Part shown: positions 30,771 to 39,374 of the stretch, piece by piece | Layout of the letters: every line of letters starts with the position of its first letter | How positions within the stretch are numbered: position 1 is the first letter of the stretch | Source: Pseudorhodoferax sp. Leaf267 | Lineage (GTDB): Bacteria; Pseudomonadota; Gammaproteobacteria; Burkholderiales; Burkholderiaceae_C | Assembly: GCF_001422405.1 (NCBI RefSeq) | Contig: NZ_LMMV01000002.1 | Span: 229,318 to 293,317, forward strand | Direction of reading: 5' to 3' | Length of the DNA: 64,000 bases | Position numbers and translations under genes: made by a program | The notes under the pieces: generated by a model | What the model was told of the DNA's origin: nothing | Seen by the model: the letters and a program-made list of their open reading frames with translations, nothing else | Database searches by the model: none

Positions 30771-32212
30771 GCGCCGCTTTTAGCTCGGCGAGGTATCTGG
30801 ACGCGTGCGCCAGCTCGGGACTCAGGCTCAGCGCGCCGATGCTCAGGCGATTTGCGACCCACCCCGAGCCGCTTGCCCTCGTGCCTGGAAGTGCATACCC
30901 CCGCGTAAGCATCCGCGACCTTTCAATCGACTCAACGGCGCGGGTGGTCAAGAAGGGCGACTTGGTGGAGCCGGCCCAGCTGGTGGACTTGGAGAATGTG
31001 GGGCCTTGGGGTGCCGTGTTCGACGTCGTGGAGGTCTCGTCCATAGGATCTAACCGCCTGCTCTTTGGGGACTGTGACGTCCTGACCTCCAAACTGCGAC
31101 CCTATCTTGGGAAGACTATCCACAACGCGTTTCCCGAAGGGATGGGCACAACCGAATGGGTTCCGTTGAAGGTCGACCCTGAGCGGCTGCGGCCGCGCCT
31201 GCTCGGCTACCTCCTCCAAAGCAGCCACTACTCCAAGATGTCTGCGGCATTCATGGCCGGCAAGCAGCATCCCCGCATCGCGCCTGAGGACATCCTCAGC
31301 CTCCAAGTCCCTCTGCCCACGCCGGGCGAGCAGGACGCTTTGATCTCGGTCCTGGACGTGTTGTCAGCGAAGTGCGAGGGCCTGCAGAGGGCGATTGGCA
31401 GCGAGTTGGACTTGGTCGATAGCTTCTTCGAGCGGCGTTTCGGTTTGAGCGTCTCGAAGCTTGAGGCTGAGATGGAGCGCCGCCAGCGCGGCTTGCAAGT
31501 TTCACGGGTCGCGGCCAATCCCGACCTGCGGTTCAGCTTCAAATTCCACGCCCCCAGCGTCGAGTTCGCCTTGGGGGCGCTTAAGGCCCTGCCGCACAGG
31601 CGCACGGGCGATTTCCTCTCGGAGGAGATCGTCTTGGGCGCGGGCGTTTCGCCAAGCGACTACGATGAGGACGGCAAGCGGCTCTACCTGTCGATGGCCA
31701 CAATCAAGTCGTGGGAGTTCGATTCCTCGGCAGCCAACGGCGTCGCCGACGCCTACTTCTACTCTAACGCCAACAAATCCGTCAGGGCCGACGACCTGCT
31801 GATGGCCCGCTCGGGCGAAGGCACCATCGGAAAGGTCGCGCTAGTGCCGGCCGGCGTAGAGGGCGTCTGCTCCGACTTCACCATGCGCGTCCGCTTCGAC
31901 CAGAAGCGATGCCTCCCATCGTTCGCTCGGTTCTACTTCATGTCGAAGTATTTCCAGCACGCGGTCTACGGCGAGAAGAAGGGTTTGGGCAACAACACCA
32001 ACATCTTCCCGGTCCAGCTGCGCGAGCTGCCGTTCTTGGACATCACTGTCGAAGAGCAAACAGAGGCAGTGAAGGAACTCGCCGTGCTTCGGGATGGGCA
32101 CATCCGCGAGAAGTTAGAAATTGGCAAGCTCCGGGCTCGGATGGAGGAGGCGCTGACCTTGGCCCTACTCGGCAAGCCGTATTCGCAGCTCGCAGCGAAC
32201 GCGGGCCCGTGA
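30761..32212 (+). CDS. hsdS: Type I-like specificity subunit (HsdS/BcgIB-like)
   Basis: DNA-recognition subunit of 483 residues for the preceding nuclease-methylase. Two target-recognition halves are visible, each followed by a conserved helix: first half ending PRIAPEDILSLQVPLPTPGE then a helical spacer (about 185-225), second half beginning near residue 260 and including RSGEGTIGKVALVPAG and NNTNIFPVQLRELPFLDI before the second helix. The GTG start overlaps the nuclease-methylase stop by 10 bases (a second GTG is six bases later). Intact in appearance. Two recognition domains imply a bipartite target. Confidence 0.9.
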   Translation: MEVSAAFSSARYLDACASSGLRLSAPMLRRFATHPEPLALVPGSAYPRVSIRDLSIDSTARVVKKGDLVEPAQLVDLENVGPWGAVFDVVEVSSIGSNRLLFGDCDVLTSKLRPYLGKTIHNAFPEGMGTTEWVPLKVDPERLRPRLLGYLLQSSHYSKMSAAFMAGKQHPRIAPEDILSLQVPLPTPGEQDALISVLDVLSAKCEGLQRAIGSELDLVDSFFERRFGLSVSKLEAEMERRQRGLQVSRVAANPDLRFSFKFHAPSVEFALGALKALPHRRTGDFLSEEIVLGAGVSPSDYDEDGKRLYLSMATIKSWEFDSSAANGVADAYFYSNANKSVRADDLLMARSGEGTIGKVALVPAGVEGVCSDFTMRVRFDQKRCLPSFARFYFMSKYFQHAVYGEKKGLGNNTNIFPVQLRELPFLDITVEEQTEAVKELAVLRDGHIREKLEIGKLRARMEEALTLALLGKPYSQLAANAGP

Positions 32213-32436
32213 GCTCCGGTGTGTGGGCGCGGCTGACAGGGGGCCGGCGGCAGCTCCCGCGCTTTCCGGCCAGGCGCGTCAGGCGTAGACCGACTGCGAT
32301 TTTCTTCGATTGTTCGGAACCGGACCCTTCGCGGCCGCGGCGGTCGCTAAAGTTGTCCAGGCCTGACGTGCTGATCGAACGTAATAGTCCGACGAGGGTG
32401 AGCGGCTGGCCGCCCCATCTTGACGGCGATCAGCGC

Positions 32437-32705
32437 TCAGGACTGCACTGATGTCCAGCGATGCGGCAGCAGCTCGGCGAGTTGGGAGTTGGGCAGTGCA
32501 GGCAGACGCTGCAGCACATCACGCAGGTAGGCCCAGGGATCATGCCCGTTGATCCGTGCCGACTGAACCAAGCTCATGATGATGGCGGCCCGTTGACCTG
32601 CAAGTTCACTGCCCACGAACTGCCAGGCGCGGCGTCCCATCGCCCACGGCTTGATTTGCCGTTCCAGGTGGTTGTTGTCCAGCGCCACGGCGCCGTCTGC
32701 CACGG
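32437..32705 (-). pseudogene. IS66 transposase (TnpC) C-terminal remnant
   Basis: About 88 residues match the end of IS66-family TnpC: ALDNNHLERQIKPWAMGRR, then AGQRAAIIMSLVQSARINGH and ending LPHRWTSVQS. The rest of the transposase is missing; upstream the frame runs straight into an inverted integrase fragment at about 32705, so this is a recombination scar. Confidence 0.85.
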
Positions 32706-33328
32706 ACCGCGCCGACCGCAACCTGGCGGGCGACCTGCGTGGCGCCTTGGAGGTTCCGCGGGTCAAGCACCGGCCGGCGTTGACGACGCGGCGCGAGTTC
32801 GGCGAGTTCCTGCGCAACCTGCTGACCTACGAGAACTGTCAGCCGATGACCAGGCTGGCGGCCCGCCTTGCAGTGCTGACGTGGACCAGACCCGTTGAGC
32901 TGCGCACGGCGCGCTGGGAACACTTCGACCTTGAGGCCAAGGAGTGGCGGATTCCGGCCGCAAACATGAAGGAGGGCAAGCACCTGCAAGCCCACACGGT
33001 GCCACTGTCCGCTCAGGCTTTGTCGGTGCTTGCCGAACTGCGTGCGCTCAATGGGGAGCGTGTGCAGTGGCTGTTTCCAAGCAACCACGCTGCCGACAGC
33101 ATCATGAGCGAAAACACCTTGAACTTGTTGTTCAAGAGGATGGGCTACGAAGGAAAGCAAAGCCACCATGGACTGCGGGCCTCGGCGCGTAGCCTGTTGT
33201 CTGAGCGGGGCTGGTCAGCGGCGGCGCTGGAGACGCAGTTGGACCATGCGGAGCGCAGTAAGGTTGTGGCGGCCTACGCGCGAAGCGAGCATCTCGTCGG
33301 CGAAGGATCATGGACGACTGAGGCGTAG
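32706..33328 (+). pseudogene. P4-type integrase, C-terminal remnant
   Basis: About 207 residues of a tyrosine integrase catalytic domain: LTWTRPVELRTARWEHFD contains the first Arg, HHGLRASARSLL the His-x-x-Arg, and LDHAERSKVVAAYAR the His and Tyr region. The N-terminal DNA-binding part is replaced by the IS66 fragment at about 32705 and the C-terminus is short (ends SWTTEA). It is not a functional integrase. It shows that another tRNA-targeted element once sat here. Confidence 0.85.
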
Positions 33329-33622
33329 TGGTTGCTGTTATGGAAGGTGGCCAGCAGCATGATGGATCGGAAGTTGTACCCTACACCGCAACGGGCGAGA
33401 AATAGCTCAATTAAGGAAAACTTGTCGAGCACATCTGGAGCGGGTTTATACAGATCTCGGTTAGCTGTAGACAACAGATCTACGATGACAAAGTCTCGGT
33501 TGCGCTGTGAGCCTGCGCAGCCTCGCTCAACCAGTGTGGGTTGGATTGGCGCCCCGACCTGATTTCTCCATCCCCGGGGGGCAGCCCTTTGATTAAACGC
33601 GAAACATAAGAATACCGAAAGC

Positions 33623-35023
33623 CTAGTCGTAATATCTCAACCTATGGATGTCCGAAAAAAAAGCCAACGTTCCATGATAGCCGCTCTTTAGCGGGCCTTT
33701 CCTGACATACTCGAAATACTCTTTAACCTTGGCGCTCTCGAACGCTCTCGGATCCATGACCACCCATGCGACGTATCCGAAAGGCGACGAAGCGACTGCG
33801 TGTGACGCGGAATAGGATGGAATAAAGCTATCCCAAGTTCGCCCTGGCGGAGGGGGTGGCATGTAAAGTGGGGTGAGTTTCTGTAGAAGTGTATTAGTTC
33901 GAATGCTGCGCACATAGTAGTCTGTCGACACTAGTAGCAGCCTATTCTCGTTGTAAGGAATGGATAATATATCGGAATAAATTGAAACTCGCGAAGCGAG
34001 ACTGCAGCGTTGGATCTGCTCATCATAATTTTGCACCATTTGATCAGATCTTAGAATGGAGCACAGGTATCGAGAAAATCTTCTTGGATGGCTAGATTTT
34101 GTATCACCTAAAGTAGCGATTTCGACATCTAAATCTCGGATCCCCATGTCGATATCCGCCCAATTAACGATTTGGTTTGGCTGCAAAAAGCAACTTGAAT
34201 AAGAAAATGTATCATTGCCAGAAATAGGGCCTGGAAGGTTTTCTTTTTTATACTGATTAATTGTTGCGTAGACATTTGTCCCTAGAATTAGATTGCTGTC
34301 ATTGTCTCTCATCAGGCAGTCGTTAGAATCAAAATTATCCAGCTTCTTCTCAAATTCCTCTTGGCTGGGCTGCACTTTCAGTGCAACACACGACTTTTTG
34401 GATATGTTCTTTGAGTTGATTTTCCATGGGGGCGAGCAGGGTTGGCCAACCAAGCTTGCGGCAGTAATATACGATGGGGGTAACCAGTTTGGAAGCATCT
34501 CAGCTTTGGCTTGAAGCGCGACAAACGAAAAAATGCCGAGAGGAAATACTATTGGTTGTCTTGGTCCAAAGATAACCTTTGGGCATTCTTCTACAATTTT
34601 CTTCCAAGATGTTTCTTGAAACTTCTCTTGAAATACTATCGGAATGCTTAAAATAATTATCGGATACTGTTCGTCCCCGAAGGGCGAAGACTCCCTCAGA
34701 AGCGATCTGCAAATTACATCGATCCACTGCTCTTGATAGAAATCGACCTTTTTAACTTCGATTGTTGATATCTTTAGATCGTCGGCGCTGAGCTCGGTCA
34801 TGACCTCTATCTGGTCTGTGAAAATATCAAATATTTTCCCAAGATCGAGCTTCTTAAAAGCGGCATCAAGAACTTCTTCTTGCTTTCCAATTGCTGCTTC
34901 ATGCATGGAAGATGCGAGTCTCGCCATCGCATCAACCTGAGCATTCACAGAAAATGGCATGAAAATAAGCGAAAAAAGTCCTGCCAGGCCATACTCAAAT
35001 CTCGCACAGATCGAGCGGATCAT
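33623..35023 (-). CDS. Unknown exported protein, low GC
   Basis: It has 466 residues with an N-terminal signal peptide (IRSICARFEYGLAGLFSLI, cleavage expected after VNAQ), so it is periplasmic or secreted. The body contains seven or more Cys (for example GQPCSPPW, KKSCVALKV, NDCLMRDN, YSSCFLQP, YLCSILRS, QRCSLAS) that could form disulfides. No known motif. Its start overlaps the stop of the upstream gene by four bases, so the two form an operon. GC is far below the surrounding genes and codon use is AT-rich, which indicates horizontal transfer. A Pro-rich run MPPPPPGR precedes the C-terminal domain. Confidence 0.8.
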   Translation of the reverse strand: MIRSICARFEYGLAGLFSLIFMPFSVNAQVDAMARLASSMHEAAIGKQEEVLDAAFKKLDLGKIFDIFTDQIEVMTELSADDLKISTIEVKKVDFYQEQWIDVICRSLLRESSPFGDEQYPIIILSIPIVFQEKFQETSWKKIVEECPKVIFGPRQPIVFPLGIFSFVALQAKAEMLPNWLPPSYITAASLVGQPCSPPWKINSKNISKKSCVALKVQPSQEEFEKKLDNFDSNDCLMRDNDSNLILGTNVYATINQYKKENLPGPISGNDTFSYSSCFLQPNQIVNWADIDMGIRDLDVEIATLGDTKSSHPRRFSRYLCSILRSDQMVQNYDEQIQRCSLASRVSIYSDILSIPYNENRLLLVSTDYYVRSIRTNTLLQKLTPLYMPPPPPGRTWDSFIPSYSASHAVASSPFGYVAWVVMDPRAFESAKVKEYFEYVRKGPLKSGYHGTLAFFSDIHRLRYYD

Positions 35024-36846
35024 TTCTGTACTCCAGGAGGTATTGCAGAATACGCTGGCACACTTTGATCTGGATATTGAAATGGTTTTGGAGTTGGCGT
35101 CGATGCACTCGAATGATAGAGTTCCGCGCTCGTCGGAAGATTTGGGTCTATTGAGAAGTAGAAGTTAGAGCGGTTCGCATCGAAGCTTGTTGCCGACCCC
35201 ATGGGATCGTTTAGGCCACCCCCACAGCGGCCAATAAATCCCGAAGAAGAAACCTCGCATCCGCAACGTGCGTTAGCGCATTCGGGAGCTATTGGTAGGC
35301 GGGGAGGTCCAGAGCCAGGAGCTAAGCCTTCTGGCGCAGCCGTGGTCGAAACTTCAGTACTGCTTTGGTTACCGTCTAAAACGGTCTTGCTCCCCACGCC
35401 CTCAGATGAAGTTCCCGCACCGCCCGCAGGTTTTGGTTGGTCTGGTTTTTCTCCTCCAACACCGCCTTCTTTGTCATCTTCTGGTACGTTGCCTGAGCCT
35501 GTCCCTTCCGCTTGCCCATCATCCTCGGACTTCTCTGGTTTCCCCCCAATGAAACCGTCTTTTAAGCACGAGTCTACGCATTTCGACATTTTTTCACCAG
35601 ACATATTATTTCTGTAATTATCGAACAATAGGTCCAAATTATCACTAAACTCCTGCGAGTTCTTTGAAGTCGCTAATTCTTTAGTGTCATAGCCTAACAT
35701 TCCAACTGTCCTAATGGTTTCCTTCGTGGCACACCCGGATGTGCAGACTAGATCATTACCAGCTAACATTGACGAGGAGGTTGAGGCCGCGACCGCTTTT
35801 GCGGCTGCAAGATTTTCTTGGCTGGAAATCGATGTTCTTCTGGCGCCTCGCTCGGCCTGCATCAATTGCATTCCATTATTTAGTGGGAAATCTTGGTTCT
35901 TCGATGGAGGTAATTGTTGCTCAGCGAATCCAATGGGTACTCCTCCAGGAAACATCGACTCTGGCATCCTTTGGAAGCTCACTGGAACTTGACAGAGGGG
36001 GCAAAAGGCACCGCTGAAAGGCGTGCTCTCTAAAACTCCTACCCCGCCTTGCGATTTTTTGCTAGGTATTAATGTCGTCTCTTGTGCTCGAGCGATAGCT
36101 GCGGTTCCCACTAAAGCCATTGCCAAAGGAATAGGGTTGTTGCTAGCCCCCGAAATGTCTGCTGGCATCTTGAAATCGGATGCAGCATTTCTCGGTACCC
36201 CAGGACCAAATGCATCGGCAGGTATTGGTTTCTTCGAGAATACTGATTGACTTCCTGACGGTGCCGAGAATAACCTAAAATCGTCAAGTCCAATAGATTT
36301 CCCAGATAGCTGCGACATATAGCTGGAGAAATCAGCTGGTCCATTCAAACGTGTTACACCCGCAAACTCTAGAATCTCTTTTGTGGTGCCGAGATTTAGC
36401 TTTTCGACCATCCCTGGACTCAGATACTCGATTGCCAGCAGCGCCTGAGATTTAACCTTTTCGCTTCGTTCCCCAAACGGTGAGTTGGAAAGTGAGCTCA
36501 GATCGACCATTCCCATTGCAGGTCCAACTACTGCACTGTGAATTCCAAATTTCGCAATATCACGGAACAGATCGCGCTGAATGCTTTTCGTACTAGCGGT
36601 AAGTCCTGCAGAGGACATGGCGGCCGAGAGCATCTCTACCGCAAGAGCAGCGCGCGCAACTTGATATGCACCTAAGTCATATTGACACAGGGGTGAACCT
36701 AGTAGATTTGCTCCCATGCGTGCGCAGCTTATTGGGTCCTCCTGAAGCAAGTTCTGTCCAAGCGCGGTCGTTGCTTTGCAGCCGGATGCCCAGATGATCA
36801 GGGTTGTCGCTAATACGCAAAGAAAATTCGGTCTTAGCATGGTCAC
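35020..36846 (-). CDS. Unknown exported Cys-rich protein, low GC
   Basis: It has 608 residues. The N-terminus has a hydrophobic stretch ending IWASGCKA, which may be a lipobox (Cys near residue 23) or a plain signal peptide. Features in order: a helical Ala-rich region (AYQVARAALAVEMLSAAMSS), CPLCQ near residue 288, CTSGC and CVDSC pairs, an acidic/Gly-rich linker of about 90 residues (EKSEDDGQAEGTGSGNVPED onward), then CANARCGCEV and a short C-terminal part. The paired Cys suggest disulfides or metal binding outside the cytoplasm. AAGGAG is 8 bases before the start. First gene of a two-gene operon; no family recognised. Confidence 0.8.
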   Translation of the reverse strand: MTMLRPNFLCVLATTLIIWASGCKATTALGQNLLQEDPISCARMGANLLGSPLCQYDLGAYQVARAALAVEMLSAAMSSAGLTASTKSIQRDLFRDIAKFGIHSAVVGPAMGMVDLSSLSNSPFGERSEKVKSQALLAIEYLSPGMVEKLNLGTTKEILEFAGVTRLNGPADFSSYMSQLSGKSIGLDDFRLFSAPSGSQSVFSKKPIPADAFGPGVPRNAASDFKMPADISGASNNPIPLAMALVGTAAIARAQETTLIPSKKSQGGVGVLESTPFSGAFCPLCQVPVSFQRMPESMFPGGVPIGFAEQQLPPSKNQDFPLNNGMQLMQAERGARRTSISSQENLAAAKAVAASTSSSMLAGNDLVCTSGCATKETIRTVGMLGYDTKELATSKNSQEFSDNLDLLFDNYRNNMSGEKMSKCVDSCLKDGFIGGKPEKSEDDGQAEGTGSGNVPEDDKEGGVGGEKPDQPKPAGGAGTSSEGVGSKTVLDGNQSSTEVSTTAAPEGLAPGSGPPRLPIAPECANARCGCEVSSSGFIGRCGGGLNDPMGSATSFDANRSNFYFSIDPNLPTSAELYHSSASTPTPKPFQYPDQSVPAYSAIPPGVQK

Positions 36847-36896
36847 TCCTTGTGGGAGTAGCGGTTTTACGCCGAATGTCAGCGGTCGTCCATACA

Positions 36897-36911
36897 GTAT
36901 CTTATTGATAC
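36897..36911. promoter_or_regulatory. Inverted repeat upstream of the low-GC operon
   Basis: GTATC (36897-36901), TTATT, GATAC (36907-36911), about 50 bases before the start codon of the exported-protein operon. The position and AT-rich surroundings suit an operator or promoter element; no regulator is encoded nearby. Confidence 0.4.
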
Positions 36912-36939
36912 CAACTTGGTGAAAAGGGTTGACGTACCC

Positions 36940-37415
36940 TAACTGCTGAACTTGGACAGCATCGGATCGGGCAGACCGCCGACCTCACGATTGCGCTCGC
37001 AACGCTCTCGAAGGACCCAACCGCAGATGTGCACGACCTGGGCCAGCATGCCGGCGGTGGGGATGCCGTTGTCTATCACATGCGCGGACGCCGACGCCTG
37101 CACTAACAGGCCGTTGAAATACCGTCGATGACCGTGCCTGCGGATCTTGGAGATCGGTCCAGTGTGGTCATGTGACCCAGAGAATTGGTTTGGGCCGTCA
37201 GGCAGTCGCCAGCACGGTACTTCTGCAGCCCCAAATTGGTGTTTTCGACGCATTTGTCGCTGCTCAAACGTATGGCGGACGCACCTGTGTCGAGGTGCGC
37301 AAGCGCGTGAGGTTGTAGGCCGCCATGGTCATCGAACCGTCCCAGTTGCGTTGACACAGCAGCTTGAAGTCGTGGTTCAAGTCGCGCATGGGTCGTTTCT
37401 TTTCATTCCTCATCC
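36940..37415 (-). pseudogene. Transposase debris (IS66-like and AAYNL-type fragments)
   Basis: Two short matches on the minus strand. Around 37020-37090 a frame reads HVIDNGIPTAGMLAQVV, like the central part of IS66 TnpC; the homology then stops abruptly. Around 37280-37395 another frame reads LNHDFKLLCQRNWDGSMTMA followed by AYNLTRLRT, like the C-terminal end of IS5/IS1182-type transposases. Neither is an intact gene. The segment is best read as stacked insertion-sequence remnants. Confidence 0.35.
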
Positions 37416-37472
37416 TGTCGGCGCCGATTCAATCTTGACCCCCAGATGGTCAGTTTTGCGTCGGCGCCAACA
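37416..37472. repeat. 57-bp scar with both ends of an IS21-like element
   Basis: The left 25 bases begin TGTCGGCGCCGA and end TTGACC; the right 25 bases, reverse complemented, begin TGTTGGCGCCGA and end CTGACC. The two arms agree at 19 of 25 positions and are separated by only 7 bases. TGT...GGCGCCGA...TGACC is the style of IS21-family ends. No istA or istB is between them, so this is an internal deletion product or a minimal non-autonomous element. It truncates the neighbouring recombinase copy. Confidence 0.6.
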
Positions 37473-37877
37473 GCCATAGGCCACCGACAGCGCGGCCTGG
37501 TGCTTGACGTTGGTAGCAGCGGCGATCAGGCGCGTGGTCTCCTGCACGCTGAGCACAACGGGCACCTTGTGCGGCAGCTTGACCGGATGCATGCGGGCCA
37601 TCAGGTCCACGCGCTGCAGCGTGACGTCGAAGAAGAAGCGCAGGCCGGTCTGCGTGGCGTTCAGCGTCATGGGCGAAGTGCCCGCATCCACCAGGTGGAG
37701 TTGGAAGTTGCGCAGGTCTTCCACGCTGGCCGTGTCCGGCGAGCGGTGCAGGTAGGCGGCTAGCTTGCGCACGGCCCGGATGTAGGCCACCTGCGTGCGC
37801 GGATCCAGCTTGCGGATGCGCATGTCTTCGAGCATGCGCTGGCGCAATGGCGTGACCGTAGGAATGATAGTGTCCAT
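37473..37877 (-). pseudogene. Truncated second copy of the IS91-unit recombinase
   Basis: The first 134 residues are almost identical to the complete recombinase at 24616-25491 (MDTIIPTVTPLRQRMLEDMR against MDTIIPAVTPLRQRML), and the nucleotide match continues upstream to 37949. It breaks off at AALSVAYG, where the IS21-like scar begins, losing all catalytic residues. Same orientation as the complete copy, so the two form direct repeats 12.4 kb apart. Confidence 0.9.
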
Positions 37878-37995
37878 GGTTGCAGCTCCGTCGATGAGCG
37901 AGGCGGGATTGCCTCGAGATCGACGGTGGCAGCAACGCGGGAATCAAGCACTGAGGTTGCCCCTGAAAACCGGAGTGCGTAGCCCGATCTTCAAG

Positions 37996-38840
37996 CGGCA
38001 GATTTGCGCTGCGCCGCCAACCAGCGTTGTTCGAACTGCATCGGGCTGAGGTAGCCCAGCGCCGAATGTAGCCGCGAGTGGTTGTAGAAGGCGATCCAGT
38101 CCATGGCGCGTGGCAAACCGCTGGCCGTGAACGCAGGCCGTCTTCAGCCGTCCCCACAGGCTTTCGGTGGGGGCGTTGTCCCAGCAGTTGCCCTTGCGAG
38201 ACATCGAGCTGCGCATGCCCCAGGCCTTCAGGGTGTCCTGGAAGTCCTGGCTGCAATACTGGCTGCCTCTGTCGCTATGAAAGATCAGGCCCGCAGCCGG
38301 CCTGCGCCGAAAGCAGGCCATCAGCAGCGCGTCCTTGACCAGCGAGGTCTGCATGTGCGCCTGCAGGCTCCAGCCCACCACCTGGCGGCTGTGCAGGTCC
38401 AGTACGGCGGCCAGGTACAGCCAGCCCTCGTCGGTGGCGATGTAGGTGATGTCGCCGCTCCACACCATGTTGGGCGCTGCCGGCGTGAAACGACGCTGCA
38501 CCAGGTCCGGGGCCACTGGCAAACGGTGTGCGCTGTCGGTGGTCACCACGAACTTGCGTTTGCCCTTGGCCCGAATGCCGTGGCGCTGCATCAACCGGCG
38601 TACCCGCTCCTTGCCCACGCGCAGGCCGCGGGCCAGCAGCTCACGGTGCATGCGCGGCCAGCCGTACTCGCCGCGCAACTGCTCGTGGATGGCTCGGATG
38701 TGGACCAGCAAGGCGTCGTCGCTGTGCCGCCGGCATCCGCCGTGCTTGGGATCTCGCGTGGAAGCATCCCAGCGGAAATATCCGCTGGCGCTGACCTGCA
38801 GCACCTGGCACATCAGCGTGATCGGCCAGCGCCCCTTCAT
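37996..38840 (-). pseudogene. IS3-family transposase OrfB, frameshifted
   Basis: DDE integrase-type catalytic subunit. Catalytic residues are visible: Asp in MVWSGDITYI, Asp in FHSDRGSQY and Glu in NAPTESLWGRLK. After FATR near 38105 the frame changes: the expected C-terminus (MDWIAFYNHSRLHSALGYLS and then FEQRWLA, stop at 37996) continues in another frame, and some bases of the linking helix are missing. The open frame instead runs on to 37944 with unrelated residues. The enzyme is probably dead or weakened. Confidence 0.8.
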
Positions 38841-39193
38841 CGAGAAAATCCAGGCGTACCTTGCAGCACGTCCTGCGCAAAGTACGCCGCGGCTTTTTTT
38901 GCGATGTCGCGCTCCATCGTCAGCCGGGCCACCTGCGCCTTCAGCCGCGCGATCTCCGCCTGCTCAGGCGTGACCGTCGGCGTCGTGGTCTTGCCTTCTG
39001 GCGTCAGCGCCAACTGGCCCTTCGCATCGGCCCGCACCCAGTTCGTCAGGCTCGCCTTGGGCATGCCCAGCGTCGCGGCCACGGCCGAAGCGGCGCGCCC
39101 GGCCTTGACCTGCCGCACGGCCTCCTGCTTGAACTCCAGCGTGTACTTCGCTCTCGTTTGCTTCTCGTTCAATTCATGCTCCCGTCCCGGCAT
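38837..39193 (-). CDS. IS3-family transposase OrfA
   Basis: It has 118 residues: helix-turn-helix (YTLEFKQEAVRQVKAGR, AATLGMPKASLTNWV) then a leucine-zipper-like coiled coil (EQAEIARLKAQVARLTMERD). A run of seven A in the coding strand (complement of 38894-38900) in IAKKAAAYF is a slippery site; a -1 shift there enters the frame of orfB, which is open back to this point (KSRGVLCAG, ARYAWIFSM), the standard way IS3 elements make OrfAB. orfA stop and orfB start also overlap (ATGA). Confidence 0.9.
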   Translation of the reverse strand: MPGREHELNEKQTRAKYTLEFKQEAVRQVKAGRAASAVAATLGMPKASLTNWVRADAKGQLALTPEGKTTTPTVTPEQAEIARLKAQVARLTMERDIAKKAAAYFAQDVLQGTPGFSR

Positions 39194-39374
39194 TCTCCGG
39201 GCTGGGGCTATGCACTCCAGGATCCGAGGGCAACCTCACACCCAGGCGTCGCGCGGAGCGCCTGCCGCGCGAGCGGCTTAGTCCGCCGCTGCACAACTGA
39301 CGTCCCGGTTGAAGGGTCGATGTCGGCACGGGCGCAAACGGGTCAGTCAGTTTCCCATCGTGCTCCTCCACGAA

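Larger units (their letters stand above)
37952..39238 (-). mobile_element. IS3-family insertion sequence
   Basis: This 1287-bp element has terminal inverted repeats TGAGGTTGCCC (37952-37962) and its complement at 39228-39238. It is flanked by the 3-bp direct repeat CAC (37949-37951 and 39239-39241), a typical target duplication. It carries orfA and orfB. Joining the flanks restores sequence that matches the end of the IS91-type unit at 25560-25590, so it inserted into the second IS91-type copy. Confidence 0.85.

Noticed and set aside
37411..37477. Target-site duplication for the IS21-like scar
   Set aside because: The flanking bases CATCC and GCCAT do not match.
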